A DNA stretch of 64,000 bases from Scolanthus callimorphus (GCA_033964015.1 CM066914.1:5509831-5573830), one strand, 5' to 3'; numbered from the stretch's first letter, positions 12,601 through 25,900 are shown. Notes: generated from the letters alone by a model not told the origin. Made by a program: numbers and translations.

Positions 12601-14010
12601 TAGGCCTTTCCCTACCCCAGACCGAATTAGATACCTACCCCAAACCGAACTAGTACCCTATCACAGACCTGTTCTCATAAAATGACACCCTTTCCTATGA
12701 TTGCATTCGATTGGATTCGATTTCAGAATCGTTCGATTACTTGCGGCGGAGCATGTATACTATGTATATTTGGGGTATACTTAACCATTATCCTGCGCGA
12801 TTGCGCCGCCAATCAACAAGCGTATCAGTGGTTACATATGCCTGTTTTATTTTACAGAAAAAGAAAGCAAGCCAGTGGAGAGAGCGGTGTCTGAGGAGGT
12901 CTACATGGACGTGGATTTGATGCGCGCCATTCAACTATCCCTTGACCAGCAGTCGGGTCCCAGTCGCGAACAGAAAAAACCGCGAGCACCGAGACCGCGA
13001 TCAAGCAGTTCAAGCTCCAGCTCAGCGGTATCCGAAGAAGAGCAAGCGCAAAACTCGTCCATCCAGCAGGCACTGGAGTTCTCTTACAGCGACCTTGTAC
13101 AAGGTATTACTCAATGTCGCAGAAAATGAAACAAGTAGATCAGAAACCAACAGAAACCTTTGCGTGGTGGCTTATTGTGTAGAAAATTAAGGCTATTGCG
13201 CTTGTGTTCACGAAGGAATTTGTTGATCTGAATAAGAGAAGGAACTGAAAAGGATTCTGGTAGTTGTACTCAAATGATATCATCGTGCAAATGTCCTATT
13301 GTGGGCCTAGACACAAATTTCCCGTAAAATGGCCTAAATATCTTTCCCGGAAATTCTCACTTATTATCTTTAAAAAATCTAAATATCCCGAATCTTATTT
13401 CCTGTGAATTTGTTTTTAATGTCACCCAAAATTAAGTTAACGTACCATTTAATAACCAGCAACAGAATTCATACAATTCTTAGTAACCACAGCATTCGAC
13501 AACAACTTCAAACAATAGCGCAAGAGTGCGCCATCTGTCTCTCGTCACGTATGACTCAAAGCACTTTTCACTGCAGCTTTTGAATGGAAACACTCTCCTG
13601 GACTCCTGAAATATCACCAACACACACCAAGCATTTTTCTAAATTTCGAGACATTTTCTGGAAAGTTCTAAATTTCTCCAAAAGTATCTGGATATATGTG
13701 CCTGTAGGCCTACTACTACTACTACTACTACTTTGCACCACAATGCGTGCTCTTAAAAAATCTATTTTCCTTGTGTTTCTGGACAGAGTTGGAAATCATT
13801 ATTTTACATACTAGTAATAAATAGCATGTCTTCATTGTTATAGGATCTCCAGACGAAGACTTGAAGCGAGCCATCGCTCTCTCCCTGCAGGACAGCGGTC
13901 GTCCGTCGGAGACTAGTAGGAGGACTACTGCGCATGCGCGTAATCGAGACTCTGCGTTGCGCCGGGAGGACTGGGACTCGAGCTCTTGGGATGACAAGGG
14001 TTTTGTATAG
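695..14010 (+). CDS. ANKIB1: ANKIB1-like RBR-type E3 ubiquitin ligase, 3' part (17 exons)
   Basis: Exons read in one continuous frame with GT-AG borders: 695-792, 1348-1429, 2549-2611, 2785-2969, 3687-3793, 4291-4372, 4803-4851, 4932-5005, 5668-5728, 5823-5909, 6794-6863, 7951-8099, 10498-10682, 11434-11476, 12028-12286, 12858-13103, 13844-14010 (TAG stop). RING1 opens the window (CMICAEP, then [11 protein letters not shown]). The IBR follows in exons 2-5 ([26 protein letters not shown]). RING2 spans exons 6-8 ([28 protein letters not shown]); the Cys of GCNHM is the position that carries the ubiquitin thioester in RBR ligases. An Ariadne-like helical region follows ([42 protein letters not shown]). 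The C-terminus holds a Cys-rich patch in exon 15 and two ubiquitin-interacting motifs ([25 protein letters not shown]). Exon order and wording follow vertebrate ANKIB1. The ankyrin repeats expected at the N-terminus must lie upstream. No frameshift is seen in any exon. Confidence 0.93.
922..1200. mobile_element. Palindromic MITE of family A, degenerate copy
   Basis: Two arms face each other: cttgtttcgcctagtgcag at about 1035-1056 and its reverse complement ctgcactaggcgaaacaggg at 1092-1111, separated by a spacer containing tgtcgcga. The left end resembles the family terminus (cagctaaatccgttg); the right end is degraded. The same family recurs near 4690, 6400, 24.1, 29.9, 34.4, 39.2, 40.4 and 41.6 kb. 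Confidence 0.65.
1498..1839. mobile_element. MITE of family X (TIR tactgcg...ttcataattctgc)
   Basis: The element begins tactgcgtttttcataattc and ends with the imperfect reverse complement (gttcgcagaattatgaaaat, then cgctgta), about 340 bp apart. Internal blocks are shared with 41944-42240 and with the outer layer of the nest at 61442-63172. It sits in the intron between ANKIB1 exons 2 and 3. No coding capacity. Confidence 0.7.
2173..2512. mobile_element. MITE with CAGGGTTTGCACGG termini
   Basis: The element starts cagggtttgcacgggtcc and ends gcgcgggaaccctg, its imperfect reverse complement. The interior repeats motifs such as cctggaaaatcatgg and cctggaaagtcatgg. A related degenerate stretch (tcctggaaagccctgg) occurs near 3965-4010. 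The CAGGG terminus resembles hAT-type elements, but I see no clean target duplication. Confidence 0.55.
5224..5400. mobile_element. Short palindromic MITE, 177 bp
   Basis: The terminal inverted repeats read cattTGCGTCCATCCATGAAGC at the left and the reverse complement, gcttcatggatggacgcaaa, at the right. Further inner pairing (acgtgcacgtttt against aaaacgtgaacgtgc) makes most of the element a hairpin. It lies in the ANKIB1 intron before exon 5668-5728. Confidence 0.75.
6837..7545 (+). repeat. Tandem duplication (about 347-bp unit) of exon 11 end plus intron
   Basis: Two adjacent copies, 6837-7183 and 7184 to about 7545, share the same order of landmarks: an exon-like start (cgctagccgtatctgcatta), a gtatgaaact donor, a block reading aataaagaattcgtcctat, then gtcgaaaaggta, cagatactgacaaacgcagg, and a pyrimidine-rich end reading aacttcgca. 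The first copy starts inside the genuine ANKIB1 exon 6794-6863. A degraded start of a third copy may follow at about 7543-7570. Differences between copies are scattered substitutions and small indels, so the duplication is not brand new. Confidence 0.85.
7184..7210 (+). other. Potential 27-nt duplicated exon in ANKIB1-like gene
   Basis: The second copy of the tandem duplication presents 27 nt between a good acceptor (pyrimidine-rich tract ending cttcgcag at 7183) and the same donor as the parent exon (gtatga at 7211). The parent exon ends in phase 1; entering in phase 1, these 27 nt read ALAVSALEI and leave in phase 1. Inclusion would therefore add nine residues, a near-repeat of the preceding helix end, without shifting the frame. 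Whether it is ever spliced in cannot be told from DNA. Confidence 0.45.
8640..8890. repeat. Repeat cluster built on ggattcaaaaatatccgg / tatccggat
   Basis: At least six copies of a tatccgga-containing motif occur in both orientations within 250 bp. The outer ends (cgtatccggatac; gataccgtgtggacgtggct-like) face each other, so it may be a degenerate inverted-repeat transposon. ORFs across it are by-products of the repeats. Confidence 0.55.
11096..11337. repeat. Minisatellite, about 23-bp unit, roughly 10 copies
   Basis: The unit reads approximately cattcgatcggaacattgtc plus agt, repeated head to tail with substitutions and 1-bp losses. It lies in the ANKIB1 intron between exons 10498-10682 and 11434-11476. 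Confidence 0.9.
11511..11709. repeat. Fold-back element: palindrome with an internal direct duplication
   Basis: Arms at about 11511-11584 and 11634-11709 are near-perfect reverse complements, including acaatgtaatttttgagacg on the left and its mirror on the right. Between them a 39-40-bp unit (gcctatatttcggctccata onward) is repeated once, at 11551-11587 and 11590-11627. Each unit carries ctgaagaaggctc...gagccgaaa when read on the appropriate strand. The element lies in the ANKIB1 intron between exons 11434-11476 and 12028-12286. Confidence 0.85.
12337..12500. repeat. Tandem repeat, about 28-bp unit, 5-6 copies
   Basis: The unit reads ccctatcccagacctacaaa followed by ataataca. It repeats head to tail with almost no divergence apart from single-base length differences, and degenerate copies continue to about 12670. 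It begins 50 bp after ANKIB1 exon 12028-12286. Confidence 0.9.
13711..13732. repeat. (CTA)n microsatellite
   Basis: About seven perfect trinucleotide units (tac/cta) occur in the last ANKIB1 intron. Confidence 0.9.
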
Positions 14011-14071
14011 CTGGATTGTGGCGTGGCCATGCTCCTAGACTTTTCTACTCATGCTTTCGTTCGTTATTTCG

Positions 14072-14077
14072 AATAAA
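14072..14077 (+). promoter_or_regulatory. Candidate polyadenylation signal of the ANKIB1-like gene
   Basis: A canonical AATAAA lies 62 bases after the ANKIB1 stop codon, on the same strand. It is the first AATAAA downstream of the stop. The cleavage site itself cannot be placed. Confidence 0.5.
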
Positions 14078-16620
14078 TAGTCTAGACTCTCGCGCAGTTG
14101 CTCAGCAGTTGAGTTGAGTTGAGTTAGTAGCCTCCTCTGCAGGCTTGGTTTGGCTGTGGTTTAGGACTGGGAACGAGAGACCACAGGAAGCCCAATAGGC
14201 AAGGGTTGTGCTGTAGCAAAATAGACACAGGGATGCCGGTGAAGGTAAAAATCAGGTGCTGTTTACATGCGCTGTTTCCGTGAAGATCCGACTTCGCCCC
14301 TATACGTCATAACTCTACCTTGGGTTGGGTTCGAAACAAATTAAAACAAGCAAATGAGCTTATGGTAGAAAGGCATGCATCTGAAATAGCATCTTTGAAG
14401 AGAGTGACTAGAGAACAATAAGCCCTTAATTAACCGGGAACGTTTTGCCTTAAATTTTTGTTTCGAGCGTTTGAATGTTTGCGGTTGAAGTCATATTTCA
14501 TACATACCTTTCGTTATTGGTTCAGTAATGATTAAAATCATTATGAAGTGTTCCTCTTTTAGTATTTAGCAACGGACAGTCCGGTTTGGTGATCGTTTGC
14601 ATGTTTTTTAGCTGTCCCCAACCACCCTGAAGTTCCAGTAAATTTTTTTCGTGACCAATCTGGAATTTGTCTTTGCTCACCCTGGAATTCTATATTTTGA
14701 AAACGCCCACCTCGTAATTTTACTTCCAGGTTTTTCTAGGACCATCCACCCCGGAAATTCAGAGGGGTGCAGATTTTTTATTTTCGAGTGTTCATTAGAA
14801 GTGAACTTTTAAAATTGGCATTGGTTTAATGGTGTTTTAGGTGTATCAGAATCACTTGAAATGCGGGGAAGGGTGGTTTTAATAATTAATAATTAATTTT
14901 TTACATTTTATTATATTTATTTGCTGTTGCCCCTTAGAACGCTGTGGTTAATGGATATTAGAATTGTACATAGAAATTGGTTTTATAACGTAAGAATAGA
15001 AAGCTATTATGCAATTGCTCTGCAATTTTTATTGTTTAGTTTCAGTTTTCATTTTTTTTCAAAGACCATCGCCGCCCAATTATTTATGGCAAAATACGAT
15101 GAACTACAGTAAACACCTGCACATAAGAATCTATTATTTCGGGATTCAAGTTGATCACATTCTTATTTACTGGAGGTTTAATGACAAAACGGCCTGAAGA
15201 AATGTTCTTAAAATTTGCTACAGAACTCAAGACCATGTGTCCGATAGGCATGACATATAGTTTTTGCAGCCCGTCTATGCTATAAATGAGATAACAGTAA
15301 AAGTAGTTCAAATTTCGATCCATCCTTTGGTCGAAAACTAATTTAAGTGATATGTAGTCACAGAACAGCAAACTAATGGTGTTTTTTTAAAACGTTTCTT
15401 ACCGTGTTAGATCAATACAACATACAGATGATAACATTGTCACACGCATCGGACACAACATCAATTCCTGGCCCGTATAGCCAGGTTTTTTTGTGGGGGG
15501 TTGCTATCTAGAAAAAGCGGACCAACGTGGCTGTATGCCAAGTGACTGCAGTCTTCTGTTTGGCCCATTTAGTCACTAAAACAGTGTTTTCAAACCATTA
15601 AATGTGGACCTTTTTGTCGCATGGGAGGGAACCCCCTTGGCTACGGGCCTGAATTCCATCCTTGCCATGCACTGTATGAGTGGTAGTGGCGTGATTGGCT
15701 GACGGGGAACCATTCGGCAGCAATTTGTAATTTCTCTCGTTTATGATTTGCTAGGTGTCTTACTGCATCATGTAACGTTCGGCTCTATGCGGGTGTTTAC
15801 TGTATTTGAATGGGCACAGTACGGTTGCAGTGGGGATGTCATATGTGGACCTATCTTTTAAGGGTAAAAATCGGGACTAGTACTATTTCTAAGGGGGATT
15901 CCATTCGAAAAGGTCTGCTATTGCTTAGAGAGGTCGTCTACTCCTGTCGAATATCGGGGGGGGGGGGGGGGGGGGGGGGGGCTCTCCTATCTTTGTGGCG
16001 GGGGGCTTGTCGGGAACTTTGGATTTTACCCCTAAAAGGTACCAAAAAGGCCGTGGCTTAGTTGATATTCACCCCTAAAGGTAGCAAGCAACAAGTGTGA
16101 TATTGATAAAACTATTGTTGCTTGGTTTGCTAGAACGGACCCCTAAGAAGTACATATATTGGAAAAAGTTTTCGAATTTTGCCCCTTAAAAGGTACCAGA
16201 GCTCTGATTTTACCCCCTAAAAGGTACGACGAACACCCTCGCGGGAATACCCGACTTTTTTTATAAAGGAAGCCAATGAAGAAGCCATCCAGGGATCACT
16301 AGAAAACGTACATGAGTTATTGTTCTTTACTGTTTTTGGAAGCGAATGTTTCTAATACGCATGCATCCAAATATGTGTAACAGGAATCAGATAGGGAGAC
16401 TACGAGGCAGTCAATGTCCTTTTAGCTACATTCGTGAAATAATAAACTGATTATTGAACGTTTGTGTTCTTCTGTCCTGGAAGATTACACTTTACTAGTT
16501 GTAAACTTCCCGTGATTTGTGTTTGCAACGAACTTTAGATACCATCACTAGTACTATTAGTACGACGGGAATGAAGGTTATTCATTCTCGTACACAGAGC
16601 TCCCGGGCTTGCCATTGACA
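14078..16620. other. Intergenic stretch between ANKIB1 and the minisatellite
   Basis: No supported gene. It holds a 26-base G run at 15956-15981 and, at 15850-16240, several copies of a motif like acccctaaaaggtac that recurs near 22.5-22.8 kb, probably remnants of one repeat family. Open frames here are short and lack recognisable protein features. Confidence 0.6.
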
Positions 16621-16625
16621 CATGC

Positions 16626-18165
16626 ACGTGATGGATGGGGAAGGTAGACTGGGTCCCGGACTACTTCATGGATGGGGTCCAGTGGACTAGGTAGACTGTG
16701 TCCATGACTACTTCATGGATGGGTTCCTATGGACTGGGTAGACTGGGTTCACGACTACCTCATGGGTGGGGTCCCAATGGACTAGGTAACTGTGTCCTTG
16801 ACTAGCACATGTGTCCCATGGACTATAAGGTAGACTAGGTCTATAACTACCTCATGAATGGGGTACCATGGACTAGGTAGACTGGGTCCATGACTACCTC
16901 ATGGATGGGGTCCCATGGACTAGGTAGACTGGTCTATGGCTACCTCATGGATGGGGTCCCATGGACTAGGTAGACTGGGTCCATTACTACCTCATGGATG
17001 GGGTCCTATGGACTACGTAGACTGGGTCCATGACTACCACATGGTATCCCATGGATTGTAAGGTAGACTAGGTCTATAACTACCTCATGGATGGGGTCCC
17101 ATGGACCAGGTAGACTGGGGTCCCGTGGACTAGGTAGACTGTGTCTATTACTACCTCATGGATGGGGTCCCATGGACTAAGTAGACTTGGTTCATGACTA
17201 TCTCATGCATGGGGTCCCATGGACTAAGTAGACTTGGTTCATGGTAGACTGGGTCTATGGCTACCTCATGTATGGGGTCCCATGGACTAGGTAGACTGTG
17301 TCCATGACTATCACATGGATGGGATCCTATGGACTGGGTAGACTGGGTCCATGACTACCTCATGGATGGGGTCCCATGGACTAGGTAGACTGGCTCCATG
17401 ACTACCTCATGGATGGGGTCCCATGGACTAGGTAGACTGGGTCTATTACTACCTCATGGATGGGGTCCCATGGACTAGGTAGACTGGGTCTATGGCTACC
17501 TCATGGATGGGGTCCCATGGACTAGGTAGACTGGTTCATGACTACCTCATGGATGGGGTCCCATGGACAAGGTAGAATGGGTCTATTACTACCTCATGGA
17601 TCGGGTCCCATGGACTAGGTAGACTGGGTCTATGGCTACCTCATGGATGGGGTCCCATGGACTAGGTAGACTGGCTCCATGACTACCTCATGGATGGAGT
17701 CCCATGGACAAGGTAGAATGGGCCTATTACTACCTCATGGATGGGGTCCCATGGACTAGGTAGACTGGGTCCATGACTACCTCATGGATGGGGTACTATG
17801 GTCTAGGTAGACTGGGTCCATGACTACCTCATGGATGGGGTCCCATGGACTAGGTAGACTTGGTATATGACTATCTTATGTATGGACTAAGGTAAACTGG
17901 GTCTGTGACTACCTCATTGATGGGGCCTTGTGGACTAGGTAGACTGGGTCCATAACAACCTCATGCATGGGGTGATGTGGCTTGGGTCCATATGATTACC
18001 TCATGGATGAGGTCCGGTAGACTGGGTCCATAACTACCTAATAGATCCCATGAACTAGGTAGACTTGGCCCATGACTTCCTATGAATGGGTCCCAAGGAC
18101 TAGGTAGACTTGGTCCATGAGTACTATGTACCTTGATGACCACATCAAATGGGTCTCAATGAACA
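16626..18165. repeat. Large minisatellite array, about 47-bp unit, roughly 30 copies
   Basis: The unit combines ctacctcatggatggggtcc, catggactaggtagactggg and tccatga, repeated head to tail for 1.5 kb. Some units have lost a half (for example near 17110 and 17230), and divergence rises towards both ends. The centre is most homogeneous. It lies between the 3' end of the ANKIB1-like gene and the 3' end of the Rab11 gene. A minus-strand open frame at 17961-18143 is only repeat. Confidence 0.95.
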
Positions 18166-18169
18166 AGGC

Positions 18170-19078
18170 AGGTTGGTTTCTTTTAAGTCATTTATATTGA
18201 TTATCACTGATACTAGCTAAAAACAATTTTTTATCCACTGTGATTTTTGAGATATATAGATATGATTTTTTATTATTTCTAATAATCAATTAAGGATCAT
18301 CTGATATTTGCCAGCTATGCTTGCACATTAAATTCTAACATTAATAGACTTCTTTTCACTATTCTACTAAACATCAATTTTGATTAGCCTTCTAAATTCA
18401 TACATTTACAGAAAATATTTCTTATTTCTGACCCTATAAATTCTAGATAACTAAAAGCATTGTTTTGTTTTGAAGATGAGCTACTCATTTGAAGGAAGTC
18501 AATGAATAACGTTGATAATCAGTGAATAGCACATATACAGGAAGTTCTTAGGAAGGGCCACATCCTCTTTTTACTGAAATATCTGGAAATCAGCTTTATT
18601 TTTAAATCTATTTGAGTTCTATTTTGAAATGTCCATTAACAATTTCAAAAACCTGGAAAGTCGGATTTTTATTGTACTCCTGGCATCCTTTCAAGTCACT
18701 GAATTTCAAACAAACTACTGAAAACATTCACAAAACCTAAAATTTTGAAATCAAATAAAAAATTCAAAGTAGAAACATCATCCAAAATATACTGAGGGAC
18801 TGAAAATTCACCTGGAAATCTCCTTGGAAAAGGCTCCTTAAAACTCTTGGATTCTTCTATTTTCTGAGCATATGCACCCTGGCTGACTTTTCTGTTCAGA
18901 AAGTTGAACCAACATGGTGGCTACACTAAATTTATTCCTATTCTCATAGGACTGATTCTAAACCAAGAACAAGGGCATCACTCTTGCCCCTTGGGTAGGG
19001 GGAACTCATACTAAATTCCCTGAATTTTACTCTAACAAACCTGTTGTAATCTGCTGAATTTTAAAGAATTTTAGAGAA
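18170..19078. other. AT-rich intergenic sequence
   Basis: Nothing recognisable on either strand. If the Rab11 gene has a further 3' exon it would lie here on the minus strand, but I could not identify one. Confidence 0.5.
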
Positions 19079-21068
<1,990 letters not shown>

Positions 21069-21439
21069 CACATAGAAAGCGAGAGGAAATTGCGAGTAAT
21101 TTTAGCAGGAAAACCAAACAACTCAAATCGCTGGAAAGAAGTTTAGGGACCTTCCCGAGAGGTCACGTGACTAGACATTCGATACCGGAAGTGAAAAATA
21201 AGTTCGGTCTTTAACCGGAAGTGAATCTCCAAAAGCACTTTCTAACCCTACCGCAGTATCTTTTATCTTTTTTCTTATTTTGTTGAAAAGCCATTCAAAG
21301 TAAATATTAAAGTCTAAAATAATGTCACTTGGATTTTCTTTTCGTTTTAAAACCGTGAGAATGGGTTACATTTAGGCCAGGTTACTAAGTTTCGGGCTCG
21401 GTTACCTTGCAAACGTTGACAGAACATTTTGAAGAAAGA
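21069..21439. promoter_or_regulatory. Candidate divergent promoter region
   Basis: About 370 bp separate the Rab11 start (minus) from an ATG at 21440 on the plus strand that opens a possible coding segment. The interval holds cacgtgac- and ggaagtg-type motifs often found in CpG-rich metazoan promoters. The second gene is uncertain, so this is inference from spacing. Confidence 0.3.
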
Positions 21440-21919
21440 TGGCGGGCTTTGTGGGGAAAGTGTTGTACTTGAAAACGTGGCTCTGATTTTGTTGGCATTT
21501 GGTGAACAGACCTTATTCTGCATCGTTTTTGAAGGTAACTCTGATAGCCAAGTGATCTAGCAACTTGTACCTAAAGTCCATTCTCAGTTTTAGTGTTCAC
21601 TGTTGGATAAAATACAGGAGGATAGGGAAACCTTAATTAAGTTAAATTCAAATAAAATTATGCAGCAAATACACAACTTTGCTAATACGTGGATCAAGCC
21701 CCTCAAGGAGCAAGTAACAAAAGTAGGAAGCCAAGGTCGAACGAGCCCTTCATTTCGTTCTTTTGTTATTTTGTCCCTGAGGAGCACATGGTTACTAGAC
21801 ATAATTTTCCTGTATTAGCAAAACTTTGTGAAGATATGCATGTATATGAGACAGATCCAGTCAGATCCCTGGTCCAGTTCACCTTCCGGATGCATGATGC
21901 CTTGCAGCAATGCTTTTAG
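21440..21919 (+). CDS. Unidentified coding-like segment, frame broken
   Basis: I do not recognise the product. A possible first exon begins MAGFVGKVLYLKTWL at 21440 and meets a stop, though a neighbouring frame stays open to a gtaact donor at about 21535. From about 21600 one frame reads DKIQEDRETLIKLNSNKIMQ, continuing helix-like to about 21735. A second frame then reads from there through RHNFPVLAKLCEDMHVYE and RMHDALQQCF to a stop at 21919. Charged, helical, ungapped composition suggests real protein, with one or two single-base indels in between. No transmembrane segment or known motif is visible. It could be a small widely expressed gene sharing a promoter with Rab11. Confidence 0.3.
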
Positions 21920-22104
21920 TTGCGAGAGGGTCAGCATTATATAGATAACAAAAAAATACCAATAAATTACATGTATTTACAAGTGATGAATCTACATTCT
22001 ATGACTGGCACTCCTTGAGAGCCTACACTGGGACAAATTATCGATAAGAAAGAAAAACACAAATCCATCCTAATCTTCAAAATATTAATAACCATCTTAC
22101 TTAA

Positions 22105-22304
22105 GAGATCTCTTCATTAACCGAACCACACCGTATACACTAAGAGACCATAAAACCAAATTAAATCTGCCCAAGCCTCGAACAAACTACCTTAAAAGGG
22201 CGATCAGCTACGACGGGGCTTGGCTCTGGAATTCTCTGCCCTGCGATATTCGTACCGCATCTTCTCTTGGGCAGTTCAAACGAAAAATTATGGAATACCT
22301 ATGA
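22105..22304 (+). mobile_element. 3' fragment of a non-LTR retrotransposon (reverse-transcriptase ORF tail)
   Basis: One frame ending at the TGA of 22302-22304 reads RTTPYTLRDHKTKLNLPKPR, then TNYLKRAISYDGAWLWNSLP and CDIRTASSLGQFKRKIMEYL. The pattern 'R..Y...S..G..LWN.LP..IR...SL..FK' is the signature C-terminus of LINE-type reverse transcriptase ORFs in animals. The upstream RT domain is absent, as expected for 5' truncation on insertion. A microsatellite-like 3' tail is not evident. Confidence 0.8.
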
Positions 22305-22483
22305 CATACTATTCGACTCCCACACGGCAATCTTGTAAATCAGTATTAATATGTATTTGTTTTATCCACTACATGTTTGTATACTACTGAAGATTTTTAC
22401 CGTGTATAAATAAACGTGTACGTGTACTACTGGCAGCAGGATCCTGGTGCACAGCTTGTATGGGTCATTCCATTTTTAATGTA

Positions 22484-22850
22484 CCCCCCCCCCCCCCCCC
22501 TATTGAGGATGTATTGCGATTTTTACCCCCTCAAAGGTTCTGACAGCATTTGTGGCTTTACCCCCTCAGAAAAAGTGCTATTTTTGAGCTTACCCCTTGG
22601 AAAAAGTGGCAAAATCAAAGATTTTAGCTGGTTTACCCCTCGGAAACAGGATTTTTACCCCTTCAGAAAAAAATGGAACAGCTCTATAGGAGTGGAGGAT
22701 GGACTCCCATATTGAGCCAGGCAGGGGTGCGCATTGTATCTCTTAGGGTTAAAATTCGAGTTTGAGGTACCTTTTAGGGTATAGAATGTAAACACCCTAT
22801 GTTGTTTAGAAAATGGTCGATTTTAGGGTGCTTGTGTGCAAGATGATAGG
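22484..22850. repeat. C17 run followed by taccccct-type repeats
   Basis: A run of 17 C is followed by several copies of a motif like ttttaccccctcagaaaa and by the mirror form ttagggt. The same motif family occurs at 15.85-16.24 kb, so this is a dispersed repeat rather than coding sequence. Confidence 0.55.
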
Positions 22851-22928
22851 CTGCGCTAAACTAGAATTTGCCTATGGCGTCTCTTGATAGTTGTTAATAC
22901 AGTTGGAATCTTAACTAATACTAGGAGC

Positions 22929-25900
22929 ATGGCAGAAGAACACCATCCTGAAGCTAAGAAGCACAAGAAAAGAACAAAGTTACTAGTAAACCAGTTAAAG
23001 CAGCAGGTAACATTAAGTTTTTGGTGAATATAGTTTTTAACCAAGGCATTTGGTTACAAACAAAAACATATTTGCTTTATTTTTGTTAGTATACACCTTT
23101 TCCAGAAAAGGTGGCACCTGACATGACATCTTAAAGTAGTGTGTAGTAGTGCAGTGCATCACAGAAGAGCCCTTTACGAGTAACAAAAAGCAAAATCATT
23201 AAATGTTGCCCCTTGAAAAAGACTTTCCCATTATGAACTATAGGCTATGACAAGTAATTGCATCACACAGAACACAACTTCTTCCGAAACACGTGTACAA
23301 TCATGTCAACTGTCTACAGAGTCGTAGAATATTGAGACCACGACTGTGGTTTTTCTAATCATTCACCAAATTCAATTCTTTCTCACAAAACCAACTGTCA
23401 TCTGGAAAAAAATGTTTATTACAGGCACTATGTGTTGTCACTTCTATTCAAAAGGTGGAGTTCTACTTCAGTGACTCAACCTTCAAAAGGACAGGTTCCT
23501 AAAGAAGGAGATATCAAAGACTGCAGATGGATGTAAGTACCCCAAGGATTAGTGCAACATATATGCATCATAGGCTGCATCATAGGAACATTGAGTGAAC
23601 TCCAGTAGTTGACAGCTACTTTGCAATCAGTATGTGCAGTGTCTGTGTGAAACTTTGACTGAGTTTGAGTAGAGCTAAAATGCAAGTATCTAGTTATACA
23701 AGAAATAAAAATTAATCATCATTTTTTACCTAATAAATCAATGCTAGCATTTTGGGGGGCAAAGATATACTTTAAAGCAAGTTTTAGCTAGTTTATTTCA
23801 CCTACTCACTCTAACTACATGTACCGTACCCGAAGGCCAAATTCCACAACACCAAACACAGAATATGCTCCACAAATATCCTGATTATTTATGATGTGAT
23901 TGTAAAAATCTGCTTTATTTCAGATGTAAATGTAGAAACAATTGCAAGCTTCAATAAAATGAAGCAGATGACTGTAGATATCAAACTAGTCAAGAAAGCA
24001 ATGAGAGGATCTGAGATACTGGAGGTAGCGCCTGGAGTTATTCCTAACCTGTCTGTTTTGCATCATACAAATAAAGTAAACAAGTTGATATGTTTTGATA
24101 GTTGCTTATGGATATGGCTGAAATCGTTGCATCATGACCCACATTTTCAAAACATTGATTTATTTTTGGCTTTGCTGTTCCACTAGTCAAACCTTATGAG
24201 CCAATCAAATTCTTGCCTGTTTGGCTTAGTGCTGTCAGCTGGCATTCCATTGTGACATTGTCTGGTTTTCGTTCAGAGGGAAGCCAGGAAAAGAAACAGG
24301 GCAAGAATCTGATTTGTACAGATAATTTGACTGGCAGAACAGCAAAGTCAAAATCATAAAAATATAACTGCTTTAGTAGTAAAATTTGACTCCTGTATTG
24401 AATGCAGAGAAGGCATCAAGACCTTAACCAACATCCCCAATGAACAACTGTGACAGGCCTTAAGTTCATACTTAGCTCTTCTCAGATGCCTAGATCTACC
24501 TTTTTGGGGGTTCAAATATTTTCAGCTGAACAGTGATGAAACCATGGTCAGACGAACAACACCAATCCCTGAAAACAAGAATGTGGATGCTGAGACTGTT
24601 TATGTTGTAAGTTTATAAAGTAATCAGTGGGCTCCTACTTATAAGAATGGTTGCCAAGTTGTCACCATGGAGAAGTTCTATGAAATTTGTAAGTAACTAG
24701 AATGGGATATGATAATGAAAACCACCCAGTCTTTAGTTGCTTCTTAGAAGGTATTGATTGTGTAGTGGATGTACCTTGTTCTATCTTCTAAGAGGAAGAT
24801 AGACTCTGATTTTGACACAGAAATTATATTTTATCAAGGTAAGGGTATTTGTTTATTTCTATTTAGAACAGGGCCTCAATTTGGATGCAAATCATAGAAT
24901 GGGGTATCTTTTCTTATAAAAATCGTTTTTAGAACGGGGTCCGCATTTGGAGGTTGCAGTGGCACATACCCACCCTATATCAAGTGAAGTACCCGATCCA
25001 CACACACTCTCACCCTTCAAAGTGTTCACTACAGGCCTTGGAACCTGAACATGTAAACTATTACTTCACCAGGAGTGACCACCAATGAAACTTGATGCTG
25101 TCAGTACTTCAGCAATTAATGTGGTTTTCTGATTCAGGAAAAACTACCATCACATGCTGATCATGAGTGGCTAAGAAAAGTCTTCAGTCAGTTTGGCAAA
25201 GTACAATATGTTAGGTTAGTCATGGGTGGATCCAGGAATTTCAGAACGGGTGGGGGGGGGGGGGGGGCAGATAGTGAATATAGGGACCAAACTTTTTGAA
25301 AGCACAAGATAACTTGGGACGTTTGCCAATGTAAGGCAAGTGGACAAAAACTTCATTCCACTGGACTGGGAATAAGAGAATAATGAAAAACCTACATAAA
25401 ATTTAGAAACGTTGCTCTTCGTCTAAATACAATTTTAAAATATTTTGGCCTCAAACTTTGCCTTTTTGCTTATAGTTTGTGGATTTTCCATACTCAGAAA
25501 AAAAACTTCGACACCTTTTGTAGACGAAACAAATGTTTTCCGATTTCTCATGATAGACCTTAAAGAGCCCAGAAGGCAGAATTTTAGTTGCCATTTTATT
25601 GTACTATGATATCGTACTAATAGTATTTTCAATTCTTTTTTCAGCCTGCCACGTTTTAGGCATAACGGTGAAATCAAGGGATTTGCTTTTATCGAGTTTG
25701 AGACTGCCAAAGAAGCAGAAGATGCAGTGCAGGTACAGTTTTCGTTGAACAATCAATGTTTTTAGAGACTTCAAATCCTGGAGACCATTTCGTGGCAAGT
25801 TTCGAAATTGCATTGTTGGTGAGGTTGCAGTTTACAGACTATTTGACCGAAAAGAAAGCAAATAAACTGTTTTTTCTTCCAGATGTTCAATAGGATGCTA

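Noticed and set aside
14320..14345. gggttcgaaac resembling a tRNA T-arm
   Set aside because: No acceptor stem, D-arm or anticodon arm can be folded around it.
15956..15981. 26-base G run as a possible functional G-quadruplex
   Set aside because: Pure homopolymers of this kind recur (C17 at 22484, C21 at 27681, G16 at 25252) and their lengths are unreliable in assemblies, so no function is claimed.
17961..18143. Minus-strand frame rich in HGPSLPSPWD-like repeats
   Set aside because: It is a translation of the 47-bp minisatellite; the periodicity is that of the DNA unit and there are no splice or start signals.
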